A stretch of 64,000 bases of DNA, taken from positions 215,553-279,552 of the forward strand of contig JAHCHE010000007.1 in the NCBI GenBank assembly GCA_026129905.1, given 5' to 3'. The translations under genes and the position numbers were made by a program. Positions 8,256-17,340 of the stretch are shown here, one piece after another. Within the stretch, counting starts at the first letter, position 1, and every line of letters begins with the position of its first letter. Origin of the DNA: Bryobacteraceae bacterium (lineage in GTDB: Bacteria > Acidobacteriota > Terriglobia > Bryobacterales > Bryobacteraceae). The notes beneath the pieces were generated by a model. The model was not told the DNA's origin, ran no database searches, and saw nothing but the letters and a program-made list of their open reading frames with translations.

Positions 8256-11189
8256 TTAGTAGCGCATGATGAATTCGTGCTTGTTGATAATGGCCCGGGC
8301 GACGCCGGTCCAGGCGGCGAGCTCCGCCGCGTCCATTCCGCGCGGGTAGGGCGAAATGCCGACCGCCAGCAGCTTTTTCGCGTCGTTCCGGTTTTTCCGG
8401 AACGCAGCCAATTGATTTTCCAGGAAATTCGTGAGAATTTCTCGCTCAGATGGCGAGGCGTCGCGGGAAAAGGCCTCGCGGAAGGCGAAATCGATGCGCG
8501 CCGCGGCGCCGGCGGCGTCCGATTCCAGGATGCGGACGGCGAGGGCGCGGGCCGCCTCGACGTAGGACGGGTCGTTCAGCAGCGTCAGCGATTGCAGCGG
8601 GGTGTTGGAGACCGGCCGCTCGGCCGCGCATTCCTCGCGCGCCGGCGCGTCAAAGGCCACCAGCCACGGATGCACGAACGTCCGCTGCCAGTGCGTATAG
8701 ACGCCGCGGCGAAACTGGTTGGCGTCGTAGTCGGGCGCGTACTCGCGCTTGGGGAAGTTGAGTTCCCGGTAGTACAGCGCCGGCTGATACGGCTTGGCGC
8801 TGCGGCCGCCGATCGCGGGATTCAGCAAGCCGCCGACCGCGAGCGCGGCGTCCCGCACGAATTCGGCGTCCAGCCGCATCATCGCCTGCCGCGCGTAGTA
8901 GCGGTTGTAGGGGTCGGCTTCCTTCAACTCCGGCGTCGGGACGCTGGAGCGGCGGTAGGCGTTGGTGAGCAGCATGGTCCGGACCAGGCGCTTGACGTCC
9001 CAGCCGCTGTCCATGAACTCGACCGCCAGCCAGTCGAGCAGTTCGGGATTGGTGGGCCACTCGCCCTGGGAGCCGAGGTCGTCCAACACCTTCGAGATGC
9101 CGGTCCCGAAATACATCTTCCAAAGGCGGTTGACGAAGACGCGCGCGGTGAGAGGATTGTCGCGGTCCACGAGCCAGTCGGCAAGATCGAGGCGCGTGGC
9201 GCGGCCCGCGGTCGGAAGCTGCTTCAGAAACGAAGGCGCGCCGGGTTCGACAATCTCGCCCGACTCGTTCATCCAGTCTCCGCGCGGCAGCACGCGGACG
9301 GTGCGCGGCTCGACCGCTCCGGTCGTAACGCACTCGTCGCCCGAATCGACCAGCGCTTTGCGGCGGCGCTCCAGACGCCGGATCTCCTGCCAGCGCGGAT
9401 TCGAGCGGGTGAAGGCGCGGAAGTTCGACTCCGGCTCGCCTTCGGGAACAAGGTCCGGGAAGGCCGACCCGCTTACGGTGAGACGGAACTTCCCGAGCGC
9501 CTCCCGCGTACGATGGCCTTCGTAGCGCAGCTTCACGATGAGCCTGTCGCCGGATTTCGCTTCCAGCGGCTCGGCCAGCGCGAACAGCGCCTGCATGTCC
9601 TCGCGGTCGTCGTCGGCAGCAACGCCCCAGCCGGTGTGGTTGTTGTCGTCGAGCGCGTCCCGGACGGGGAACTCTGGCGGCTCGTAGGAGGCCACGGCCA
9701 CTTCTACAGGAAGCGGTTGCCGGCGGCCGCCGCGGAGCAGGTCGATTTCCAAGCCCGTGAGAAGGAAGCCCGCGCAATCGCGGTCGTCGCCGGTGAAGCG
9801 ATGATCGCGAAACGCCTCGAGGCGCAACGCGGCGACGCGGCCGCGTTTCAGCTTAAGTTCCACCTGCTGCAGGTCGTCGCGCGGCACGGGGCCGTTGGCG
9901 ATCAGGACGCCGTCTTTCATCTGGCGGAAGCGGAGCCTGGCGCGAGACGAGACGTTCGCCCGGGGAGCGTACCAGGCCGACGCCTGCTCGTGGATATAGG
10001 CGGCGAATTCGGAAACCGCGTCCGCGCCGTCGAGCTTTCCGTCGCCTTCGCGGCGAAGCTGCTCCAGTTGCCTGCCAATGGCCTCAATTTCCTTCGCCTG
10101 CGCGTCGCCGGGCACGCGCACACGGGGGCCGAAATCGCCATGTCCCAGGTAGACGCCTTCCTCTTTGATGTCGGCGAAGAAAGCGGAGAAGCGGTAAAAG
10201 TCCTTGGTGAGGAACGGATCGAACTTGTGGTCGTGGCACTCGGCGCAGCCGAGGGTCGAGCCGAGCCAGGCGGACGAAGTGGTGCGCACGCGGTCGGCGG
10301 CGTATTTCAGCAGGTATTCCTTGGGCTGCGCGCCGCCCTCGTTGGTCATGCGGGCCAGGCGGTTGTAGGCCGCCGCGGCCTTCTGGCGCGGGGTGGAATC
10401 GGGCAGCAGGTCGCCGCCAAGCTGCTCGCGGGTGAATTCGTCGAACGGTTTGTTCTCGTTGAACGAGCGGATCACGTAGTCGCGATAGGGATAGACGCTG
10501 AAAGGCACGTCGCTGTGATAGCCGACCGTGTCGGCGTAGCGAACCAGGTCCAGCCAGTAAACGGCCATGCGCTCGCCGTAGTGCGGGGAAGCGAGCAGGC
10601 GGTCGAGCAGCTTCTCGTAGGCCTGAGGATCCGGGTCGTTGACGAAGGCGGCGACTTCCGCCGGCGCGGGCGGCAGGCCGGTAAGGTCGAGGCTCAGCCG
10701 GCGAATGAGAGTGCGGCGGTCCGCTTCTCCAACCGGGCGGAGTCCCCTCTCTTTGAGCCTGGCATCCACCAGGTGATCGATTCCCTCGGCGCCGGCAGGC
10801 GCGGGAGGGCGGACGGGCTTGATGTAAGCCCAGTGGGGCTCGTATTCGGCCCCCTCGGCGATCCACCGTTCGAGCGTCGCTTTCTCATTCTCGGAGAGCG
10901 TCTTGTTGGACGCTCTCGGCGGCATCTGAAGGGCAACCTTGTCATGGCGGATGCGCTGCGCCAGTTTGCTGGCGTTGACGTCGCCGGGCTTGATCGCCCC
11001 GCGTTCCAGCGCGGCTTCCCGCACGTCGAGCCGCAGGTTGGCCTGGCGCGAATTGCGGTCCGGGCCGTGGCAGGCGAGACACTTCTCCGAAAGGATCGGC
11101 CGGACGTCGCGGTTGAAGCGAAGCTTTTCGGCTGCGTAGGTCTCCGCCACGAGAAGGACCGGGATGATAACAAGCAAACGGATGCGCAT
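8256..11189 (-). CDS. PSD1 protein: cytochrome c-like + DUF1549 + DUF1553
   Basis: A 977-residue exported protein with an N-terminal signal peptide. A planctomycete-type cytochrome domain follows (haem motif CLACH near residue 38). Next come DUF1549 (RRLSLDLTGLPP... ERMAVYWLDLVRYADT) with a second CxxCH (CAECH), a middle beta-rich region, and C-terminal DUF1553 (DWLVDRDNPLTARVFVNRLWKMYFGTG). The domain order is standard for the family. It is the middle gene of a Gfo/Idh - PSD1 - DUF1501 operon on the minus strand. A periplasmic redox-linked step in polysaccharide or amine use is commonly assumed, but no reaction is established. Confidence 0.9.
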   Translation of the reverse strand: MRIRLLVIIPVLLVAETYAAEKLRFNRDVRPILSEKCLACHGPDRNSRQANLRLDVREAALERGAIKPGDVNASKLAQRIRHDKVALQMPPRASNKTLSENEKATLERWIAEGAEYEPHWAYIKPVRPPAPAGAEGIDHLVDARLKERGLRPVGEADRRTLIRRLSLDLTGLPPAPAEVAAFVNDPDPQAYEKLLDRLLASPHYGERMAVYWLDLVRYADTVGYHSDVPFSVYPYRDYVIRSFNENKPFDEFTREQLGGDLLPDSTPRQKAAAAYNRLARMTNEGGAQPKEYLLKYAADRVRTTSSAWLGSTLGCAECHDHKFDPFLTKDFYRFSAFFADIKEEGVYLGHGDFGPRVRVPGDAQAKEIEAIGRQLEQLRREGDGKLDGADAVSEFAAYIHEQASAWYAPRANVSSRARLRFRQMKDGVLIANGPVPRDDLQQVELKLKRGRVAALRLEAFRDHRFTGDDRDCAGFLLTGLEIDLLRGGRRQPLPVEVAVASYEPPEFPVRDALDDNNHTGWGVAADDDREDMQALFALAEPLEAKSGDRLIVKLRYEGHRTREALGKFRLTVSGSAFPDLVPEGEPESNFRAFTRSNPRWQEIRRLERRRKALVDSGDECVTTGAVEPRTVRVLPRGDWMNESGEIVEPGAPSFLKQLPTAGRATRLDLADWLVDRDNPLTARVFVNRLWKMYFGTGISKVLDDLGSQGEWPTNPELLDWLAVEFMDSGWDVKRLVRTMLLTNAYRRSSVPTPELKEADPYNRYYARQAMMRLDAEFVRDAALAVGGLLNPAIGGRSAKPYQPALYYRELNFPKREYAPDYDANQFRRGVYTHWQRTFVHPWLVAFDAPAREECAAERPVSNTPLQSLTLLNDPSYVEAARALAVRILESDAAGAAARIDFAFREAFSRDASPSEREILTNFLENQLAAFRKNRNDAKKLLAVGISPYPRGMDAAELAAWTGVARAIINKHEFIMRY

Positions 11190-11253
11190 GACCGCCCAGG
11201 GCTTTTAGTACATTGTGGCAGAACCCGGGCGGCGCGTGCGCGGCGGCGGAAGC

Positions 11254-12552
11254 TCAGACCTTATCGGGAACGACGTACGGCGCCCGGTAATCGCGGGTGA
11301 GTAGACGGCGCGCTTCGGAATCGCCGGCGATGTCCCAGTTGTCCTGGTCGATGACGAGGCTGCGGCCCACGCGATAGCTGATGTTGGCGAAGTGGACCAG
11401 GGCCACCGAGGTTACGCCGATCTCGATGTCCGCGGTGAGTTCGCGGTAATTGCGGCTGCGGCAAGCCGACAGGAAGTTCGCGATGTGGGGGTTGTCCTCG
11501 CCGCCGCGGTCCGGTTTCTCACTCATCGTCAACTGGCGCTCATAGCCTTTGTAGACGCGGAAGCCCGCCGAGTCGAGCGTCATGAAGCCTTCGCTGCCAA
11601 AGAAGATGTTGCCCACGAAGTGGTCGCCGCGGCGAACGTCGCCTTCGCCCGGGGTCATCAGGCCGCGCACATCGCAGGTGATCTGGCAGTCGCCGTAATC
11701 GAACGAGGCGAACTGCGTGTTGGGCGTCTCCTGGTCGTCCTTGTGGACGAATTTGCCGCCGGTTGAGCTGACGCGTTTCGGGAGCCCGCGGTTGAGTCCC
11801 CAGCGCGCCTTGTCGGTCTCGTGAATGCCCTGGTTGCCGATGTCGCCGTTGCCGGTGTCCCAGAACCAATGCCAGTTGTAGGCGAATTTGTTCTTGCTGT
11901 ACGGCTTCATCTGGGCCGGACCGAGGAACTTGTCCCAGTCGATGCCGGGCGGCACGGGCTCGTCCGGAGTGTGGCCGATGGACTTGCGGGGATTGAAGCA
12001 CAGCACCTTGGCTTCGTAGAGCTTGCCGATGACGCCCTGGCCGAGCAGTTCCATGGCGCGGCGGACGTAGCCGATGCTGCGATTTTGCGAGCCGACCTGG
12101 ACCATGCGGTTGTACTTGCGCGCCGCTTCGACCATCTTGCGGCCCTCGAAGATGTTGTGGCAGGGAGGCTTCTCCACGAAGACGTCCTTGCCGGCCTGGC
12201 AAGCCCAGATCGAGCCGAGTGCGTGCCAGTGGTTCGGCGTGGCGAACGTGACGGCGTCGATTTCCTTGTTGTCGAAGGCCTCGCGCATATCGAGGTACTG
12301 CGCCGGCTGATAGCCGAGGAGTTTCTCCACTTGCGCGGCGCCCCGCTCGCGGCCGGCCTGGTTGACGTCGCAGACGGCGGCGATGCGGCACTGCGGCTGT
12401 TTCGCGAAGCCGTTGATGTGGTCGCGGCCGCGGCCGCCGATGCCGACGATGGCGACGTTGATGCGGTCGTTCGCCCCGAGGACAGGAAAAGCCGGGCTCG
12501 CCAGCGCGGCCGCGGCGGTCTGTAGAAAGGTTCGGCGGTTATCAAGCTTCAT
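11254..12552 (-). CDS. Gfo/Idh/MocA family oxidoreductase, Tat-exported
   Basis: The sequence has a twin-arginine signal (NRRTFLQTAAAALASPAFPVLG), then the Rossmann motif VAIVGIGGRGRDH, the EKPPCHN block equivalent to the catalytic EKP motif, and the C-terminal domain with NWHWFWDTGNGDIGNQGIHE. Such exported sugar dehydrogenase-like proteins are numerous in Bryobacterales. ATG 12552 is preferred over an in-frame start at 12600, because the Tat signal begins there. It lies 64 bases upstream of the PSD1 gene and probably starts that operon. The substrate is unknown; inositol- or sugar-type polyols are typical. Confidence 0.9.
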   Translation of the reverse strand: MKLDNRRTFLQTAAAALASPAFPVLGANDRINVAIVGIGGRGRDHINGFAKQPQCRIAAVCDVNQAGRERGAAQVEKLLGYQPAQYLDMREAFDNKEIDAVTFATPNHWHALGSIWACQAGKDVFVEKPPCHNIFEGRKMVEAARKYNRMVQVGSQNRSIGYVRRAMELLGQGVIGKLYEAKVLCFNPRKSIGHTPDEPVPPGIDWDKFLGPAQMKPYSKNKFAYNWHWFWDTGNGDIGNQGIHETDKARWGLNRGLPKRVSSTGGKFVHKDDQETPNTQFASFDYGDCQITCDVRGLMTPGEGDVRRGDHFVGNIFFGSEGFMTLDSAGFRVYKGYERQLTMSEKPDRGGEDNPHIANFLSACRSRNYRELTADIEIGVTSVALVHFANISYRVGRSLVIDQDNWDIAGDSEARRLLTRDYRAPYVVPDKV

Positions 12553-12704
12553 GGTCACGGCGCCCCTCGAAGTCGGGATGCGAAGCAGCAATTCTACCAC
12601 TGGCGCGGCGCCGGAAAGGCAGATTCGCCAGCTACGGCGTTCGGACGCTTAGTACAGGGCTTCACAAATATGGTTACGTATCCGATTCGCATGTCATATG
12701 GGGG

Positions 12705-12790
12705 GCAGGCCCGCGGCCTGCGGCGGCCTCTCAGGCCGCCCACACGGCGGCGGGCCGAGGGCCCGCCGCAGCTCAAGGAGCTGCCCCACG
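12705..12790. repeat. Cluster of four hairpins, dispersed-repeat family (copy A)
   Basis: Four perfect stem-loops lie in tandem: GCAGGCC/GGCCTGC at 12705-12721, GGCGGCCT/AGGCCGCC at 12722-12740, an 11-bp... GC stem at 12747-12769, and GCAGCTC/GAGCTGC at 12768-12784 with loop AAG and tail CCCCACG. The left hairpin carries the same tail on the other strand (GGGGGG before GCAG), so the element is roughly symmetrical. Imperfect TTAGTAC-like strings sit on both sides (12648 and 12823). It fills most of the 286-base gap between the Gfo/Idh gene and the next gene and resembles REP/BIME elements. Confidence 0.65.
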
Positions 12791-12838
12791 GTGCTGGATA
12801 CGTCAGCGTAATTCCGAACAAGAGTACTTAGGCCACGC

Positions 12839-13396
12839 TTAAGGCCAGACGGGATCGTGTCCGACGGCAACGCCTGTCGGGCCACCCGGCCATTCGACGG
12901 GCGCCTCGCTCAAGAGGCAGAATTCCGGCGTGGGGCCAAGAATCATCTGCCGTCCCCACAGGCCGCCGCCACACGCGGCGACGATGGGGTCAATCCGCCG
13001 GAACAGGTCGTCGTACGTTTCGCGGGGAGGCTTGGAGAACCAAAGGGCCTGGCGGACCCGGTCCACATCGCGGCTTCCGCGGCGAAGGCTGTACAGGCCG
13101 GCGGTTCCGCCGGCGGCGGCGCGGGCCGCGAGGTCGTGCGGCTCCCTCAACGGCGGAGCGACCGCGGCGACGTTGAGGGGATCGAGGGCGGCCGACCCGT
13201 CCAGCAAATACCAGTCCTCGAAGACCGGGATGTTCGAGGGCGCCCAGGCCACGCCCTCGATGCGGAACACCGCCGAGGAGAGGAATCCGGGAGGACGGTT
13301 CACCGAAAGCAGGGCGTGGAAGTCGCTAAACCGGCGGACGTACGAGTTCACGTCGCCGCCGGGGTGCGGCCAGTGCCAGAAAACGTAGGCCAGCAT
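12839..13396 (-). CDS. Conserved hypothetical protein
   Basis: A 185-residue soluble protein with no signal peptide or membrane segment, starting MLAYVFWHWPHPGGDVNSYV. The N-terminal pattern and aromatic content suggest an alpha/beta barrel-like fold of the EthD/NIPSNAP sort, but I do not recognise a family with certainty. It begins one base after the stop of the DinB-like gene (TGAGATG), so it is cotranscribed and probably coupled with it. The pairing suggests a shared small-molecule or stress-related role, which is inference only. Confidence 0.75.
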   Translation of the reverse strand: MLAYVFWHWPHPGGDVNSYVRRFSDFHALLSVNRPPGFLSSAVFRIEGVAWAPSNIPVFEDWYLLDGSAALDPLNVAAVAPPLREPHDLAARAAAGGTAGLYSLRRGSRDVDRVRQALWFSKPPRETYDDLFRRIDPIVAACGGGLWGRQMILGPTPEFCLLSEAPVEWPGGPTGVAVGHDPVWP

Positions 13397-13397
13397 C

Positions 13398-13919
13398 TCA
13401 GGGATTCAGCGTATAGAATTTCTGCCAGGCGCCGATGTGGGGATAGTACTTCACGGCGCGCACCAGTTCCGCGACCTGCCGGACGTGTCCGAGGTCGTGC
13501 AGCGGCCACTCGTGCAGCAGGTTGGACGCGGTGATGGGTCCGAGTTCGCCGTGCGCGGCGGAACGGTTGATGCGTTCGGCGGGCACGGTCTCGAGAAAAG
13601 CCAGGCTGCGGGCGCGCTCAGCCTCGAATTCGTCGAGAGCGGAGGCGAGGGTCCGGCCGCCGTAGAGGCCTGCCGCCGCGAACTCGTCCGGGTCGTACGG
13701 CGGAAGCGTGGGGTTGTCCTCGGCGAAAATGCGTTCGAGGCGTCCCCGAAAGCCGCCTAATTCCACGTGGCGCAGATGGCCGAGCGCCTCCAGGACCGAC
13801 CAGCGCCCGGACGCCGGCTTCCAAGCCGCCTCATCGCCCGTGAGCGCAGCGGTGAGGCTGCGCAGAATGCCAGGCGTGGCGCGAAGTTGGAGGATGCCGG
13901 GAAATTCCGATTCGGTCAT
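13398..13919 (-). CDS. DinB-like four-helix-bundle protein
   Basis: The 173-residue protein shows the DinB/YfiT superfamily pattern: WSVLEALGHLRHVE in the second helix and HEWPLHDLGHVRQVAEL in the third, which together supply the three histidines of the usual metal site. Family members include thiol-dependent S-transferases and damage-inducible proteins of unknown activity. ATG 13919 is chosen because GAGGGAG lies about 9 bases upstream; a longer frame to 14015 has no support. It forms a two-gene unit with the hypothetical gene downstream. Confidence 0.8.
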   Translation of the reverse strand: MTESEFPGILQLRATPGILRSLTAALTGDEAAWKPASGRWSVLEALGHLRHVELGGFRGRLERIFAEDNPTLPPYDPDEFAAAGLYGGRTLASALDEFEAERARSLAFLETVPAERINRSAAHGELGPITASNLLHEWPLHDLGHVRQVAELVRAVKYYPHIGAWQKFYTLNP

Positions 13920-14068
13920 GAACGAGCAGCTCCCTCTGCGGAATTGTAACGCTTCGGGAAGGCGGGGCGCCTCGGGACAGCCCACGGGCCAAGTGCGCCA
14001 GAACTTTTCGGCCATCTACGGCGAATTCTCTACGAAATCTCCGCCGTCCGGCCCGATAAGGGAGGTAT

Positions 14069-14932
14069 ATGCGGATCGAATCGGGGCCGGTGGATTACAG
14101 CGTGCTCCAGAACTACTCGGAGCGCCGCGAACGGATCGAGCAGTTGCGCGCGGAGCTGCGGGAAGCTCCGCCGCGGGTCAGCGCCGCGTCCCGCGGCGCG
14201 CCGGAGGCGCTGCCGCAGGATGGCAGCATCGACGATCCGCGCCTGCTGCTGGCGAAACTGGTGGTGGAGACGCTACTCGGAGGACGCTCGGCGGGGTTCA
14301 AGCCGGGGGGGGGCGTGGACGGGATTTCGGCGCACGTGAGCGCCGGGCGGGGCGGACCGCAATGGCGGGTGGTCGTCAGCCACCGCGAGGTCTACGAAGA
14401 GACGGAGAACCTGGTGGTGAGGGCGCGCGGCGTGGTTCGCACGGCGGATGGCGTCGAGATCGAGTTCAACGCGGAGTTCCGGCTGGCGCGAAGTTTCCGC
14501 GCGGAGACGGGATGGATTGTCGGAGCCGGCAACCCCGCGCTGACCGATCCGCTGTTCCTGGAAGTGGCGGGCCGGCAGGCGCTGCTGGTGCGGGACGCAG
14601 ACGCCAACGGCACGGTCAGCGGCGACGACGAGTTGTTCGGGGCGCGGACGGGAGACGGCTTCAACGAACTCGGGCTGCTGGACGACGACGGCAATGGCTG
14701 GATCGATTCCGGCGATGCCGCGTTCGGGCAACTGAGACTCCGGCTGGGCGACGGCTCGCTGCAGTCGCTGGAGGCGCTGGGAATCGGGGCGCTGTCCACC
14801 TCGGGCGCCGCCGGCGAGTTCCACTACAAGAACGAAAGCAATGAACTGGTCGCCGTGGTGCGGCGCACCGGCGTCTACCTGACGGAAGACGGCCGCGCAG
14901 GCGCTCTGCGCCAGATCGACCTGGCAACCTGA
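14069..14932 (+). CDS. Hypothetical protein with EF-hand-like calcium motifs
   Basis: A 287-residue protein preceded by GGGAGG about 5 bases before the ATG. The C-terminal half has two calcium-loop-like segments, VRDADANGTVSGDDELFG and LDDDGNGWIDSGDAAFGQL, spaced as in dockerin/EF-hand proteins. The middle contains VVRTADGVEIEFNAEFRLARSF, a pattern I associate with conserved hypothetical proteins of marine gamma-proteobacteria. No signal peptide is visible. The N-terminal 60 residues are low in hydrophobicity and partly coiled-coil-like. It is monocistronic and divergent from the DinB pair. Function unknown. Confidence 0.7.
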   Translation: MRIESGPVDYSVLQNYSERRERIEQLRAELREAPPRVSAASRGAPEALPQDGSIDDPRLLLAKLVVETLLGGRSAGFKPGGGVDGISAHVSAGRGGPQWRVVVSHREVYEETENLVVRARGVVRTADGVEIEFNAEFRLARSFRAETGWIVGAGNPALTDPLFLEVAGRQALLVRDADANGTVSGDDELFGARTGDGFNELGLLDDDGNGWIDSGDAAFGQLRLRLGDGSLQSLEALGIGALSTSGAAGEFHYKNESNELVAVVRRTGVYLTEDGRAGALRQIDLAT

Positions 14933-15142
14933 ACCATCCGGCAGACGCGGCGCCGCCGAGGTCGCCCGTTGATGCGTTGATGAGGCGAATTTCTGGAGCC
15001 ATCCCTCTGAGATGTGATACTTTTGTAGTTCAACGGAGAGGCTCGCCCGCACCGGTTGGGGCCGAAACGCCGCCCGGGGACTCGGGTGGCGCCCGTGCCC
15101 CCACGATGGCGCGCGTGAGCGTCGTTAGAATCCAGGAGGATT

Positions 15143-15418
15143 ATGGAAGCCCTCGGAATGGTTGAAACGAAGGGTTTAGTGGGCGCCATCGAAGCCGCTG
15201 ACGCCATGGTAAAGACCGCGAACGTGGAGCTGACCGGCAAAGAGTACATCGGCGCGGGATTCGTCACCGTCACGGTGCGCGGCGATGTCGGCGCCGTCAA
15301 GGCGGCCACCGACGCCGGCGCGGCCGCTGCCCGGCGCGTGGGCGAACTCGTGGCCGTGCACGTGATCCCCAACCCTCACGCGGAAGTGGAGAAGATACTC
15401 CCCGGATCGAAGAAGTGA
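15143..15418 (+). CDS. Bacterial microcompartment hexameric shell protein (BMC-H)
   Basis: This 91-residue protein is a single BMC domain of standard length. It starts [20 protein letters not shown], the hallmark of PduA/EutM/CcmK-type shell proteins, and ends with the expected [11 protein letters not shown] helix. AGGAGG lies 4 bases before the ATG. Six copies form a hexagonal tile with a central pore through which substrates pass. It is followed 68 bases later by a BMC-type aldehyde dehydrogenase. No pentameric vertex protein (EutN/CcmL type) or other shell gene occurs in this window, so a closed shell would need genes elsewhere. Confidence 0.95.
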   Translation: MEALGMVETKGLVGAIEAADAMVKTANVELTGKEYIGAGFVTVTVRGDVGAVKAATDAGAAAARRVGELVAVHVIPNPHAEVEKILPGSKK

Positions 15419-15486
15419 TTGCGTAATCGGGGCACGCTCCCGCCGCCGCGTTCCGACTTCGGCGGACCCGGAGCGCCGTTGCCAAC

Positions 15487-17340
15487 ATGCTTCAGGATCA
15501 AGATCTCGTCGCTATACAGGAAGTCCGCTCCAAGGTAGAGGCCGCCCACGCGGCATGGGAGAAGTTCCGGCGGTTCTCGCAGGACCAGGTGGACGCGGTA
15601 GTGGAGGCCGCCGCCGTCGCCGCGCGCGCCCAGGCCCTCGAGTTGGCCGAGATGGCGGTGGAGGAAACCGGCTACGGTAACGCCCGGGACAAGCTGGCCA
15701 AGAACCTCCTCAACGCGGATTTCCTCCCGCGCGCCATGCGCGGCATGAGGACTGTCGGCCTCCTCCGCGAGATCCCCGACAAAAAAGTGGTCGAGTACGG
15801 CGTGCCGGTGGGCGTGGTCGCGGCCATTGTCCCCACCACCAACCCTACTTCGACGGTTATCTTCAAAACGCTGATCTCGCTCAAGGCCGGCAACGGCATC
15901 GTCCTCAGCCCGCACCCTCGCGCGAAGAAGTGCAGTGGCTATACCGCCGAACTGCTTGCCGCCTCCGCCCGCGAGGTCGGCGCGCCCGACGGCCTCATTC
16001 AGTGCCTGTCCAACGTCACGCAGGAAAGTACGCAGGCGCTGATGAAGCACCCGAAAACCGGGATCATCCTGGCCACCGGGGGCCACGGCTTGGTTCGCGC
16101 GGCCTACTCCAGCGGCAAACCGGCTTACGGCGTGGGTCCCGGCAACGTCCCCGTCCTGCTGGAGAAATCCGCCGACGTGGCCGAGGCGGTCGCCCAGGTG
16201 GTAACCGGAAAGTCCTTCGACTTCGGCACCGTTTGCTCCAGCGAGCAGGCTCTGGTTACCTGCCGCGCGCTTCGCGACCAGGTCCTGGCCGAACTCAAGA
16301 AACAGAGGGCCTACATCTGCACGCGCGAGCAGGGCGAGGCGCTCGGCCGGCTCCTGATCACGCCCCATGGGCTTGTGGATCCCAAGTGCGTCGGCCAAGC
16401 CCCTGGCAAGATCGCCCGCATGGCCGGCTTCGAGGTCCCGCCGGACGCGTCCATCCTCGCCGTCGAGGTCGCCGGAGTCGGCAAGGAACACCCGCTTTCC
16501 AGCGAGAAGCTTTCACCCGTCCTCTCGCTGTTTTTCGTCGAGGACTTCCAGGCCGCGATGAATACCTGCGAGGCGATCCTTCGGTTCGGCGGCCTGGGTC
16601 ACACCTGCGTCATTTTCTCCAAGGACGAGGCGCGAATCCGCGAGTTCGCCTTCCGGATGCCGGCCTACCGCGTACTGGTGAATACCCCGGCGCCGCAGGG
16701 CTCGGTCGGGCTCACGACCAACGTCTTCCCTTCCATGACGCTCGGCTGTGGCGCCGTGGCCGGCAACATCACCAGCGACAACGTCGGCCCGCAACACCTC
16801 ATCAACATCAAGCGGCTTGCCTATGCCGTCCGCCGCGCCGAGGATGCCATCACGATTCCCGAGGTCAAGAGTTCCGCCGCCCCGGCGCCCTCTCCCAGCT
16901 CTGCGCCCGGGCCTTCGAACGTGCCGCGCGAGCTGATCGAAGCCGCCGTCGAGAAGTATCTCTCCGAGCGCGGCCTCTCGCGCCGCGAACCGCCCGCGCC
17001 GCCGCCCGTAACCGCGAGCGCCCTGGCCGGCGTCGCCGAACAGGTGGTGGACCTGTTCCTGTCGTCCCGCGCGCGCAACTCCGGTCCGGCGCCTTCGTGC
17101 CCCATTCCGGCCGCCGGCAGGCAATCCGCCCCTGAAGTCGCGGCGGAATCGGGCGCCCGGCCAAACCAGGTCTCCGGGCAGGCCGAGGTTCGCATTTCGG
17201 ACTTTGTGTGCGAAAACGATGTCCGCGAGGCGATTGCCCAATCGCGAAAGATCTACATTGGCCCGAGAACGATCGTCACGCCTTCGGCGCGCGAACTCGC
17301 CGCGCACGGTGATATCCTGGTGCTCGCGCAACGCTCATGA
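15487..17340 (+). CDS. BMC-associated acylating aldehyde dehydrogenase with C-terminal extension
   Basis: Residues 1-460 match CoA-acylating aldehyde dehydrogenases (EutE/PduP type), with catalytic cysteine in FGTVCSSEQ and the cofactor region VVAAIVPTTNPTSTV. The reaction would be aldehyde + CoA + NAD+ to acyl-CoA + NADH. Beyond residue 460 is an extra 150-residue tail. It includes a Pro/Ala linker, an amphipathic helix (NVPRELIEAAVEKYL) like encapsulation peptides, and an end piece (GPRTIVTPSARELAAHGDI) that resembles the N-terminal segment of EutT-like BMC proteins. It lies between the shell gene and a small acidic protein, whose ATG overlaps its stop (ATGA). Confidence 0.9.
   Translation: MLQDQDLVAIQEVRSKVEAAHAAWEKFRRFSQDQVDAVVEAAAVAARAQALELAEMAVEETGYGNARDKLAKNLLNADFLPRAMRGMRTVGLLREIPDKKVVEYGVPVGVVAAIVPTTNPTSTVIFKTLISLKAGNGIVLSPHPRAKKCSGYTAELLAASAREVGAPDGLIQCLSNVTQESTQALMKHPKTGIILATGGHGLVRAAYSSGKPAYGVGPGNVPVLLEKSADVAEAVAQVVTGKSFDFGTVCSSEQALVTCRALRDQVLAELKKQRAYICTREQGEALGRLLITPHGLVDPKCVGQAPGKIARMAGFEVPPDASILAVEVAGVGKEHPLSSEKLSPVLSLFFVEDFQAAMNTCEAILRFGGLGHTCVIFSKDEARIREFAFRMPAYRVLVNTPAPQGSVGLTTNVFPSMTLGCGAVAGNITSDNVGPQHLINIKRLAYAVRRAEDAITIPEVKSSAAPAPSPSSAPGPSNVPRELIEAAVEKYLSERGLSRREPPAPPPVTASALAGVAEQVVDLFLSSRARNSGPAPSCPIPAAGRQSAPEVAAESGARPNQVSGQAEVRISDFVCENDVREAIAQSRKIYIGPRTIVTPSARELAAHGDILVLAQRS

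Noticed and set aside
8277..11300. Very long open frame on the plus strand (about 1000 codons)
   Set aside because: It is the antisense shadow of the PSD1 gene; high GC keeps stop codons rare, and the translation has no domain pattern.
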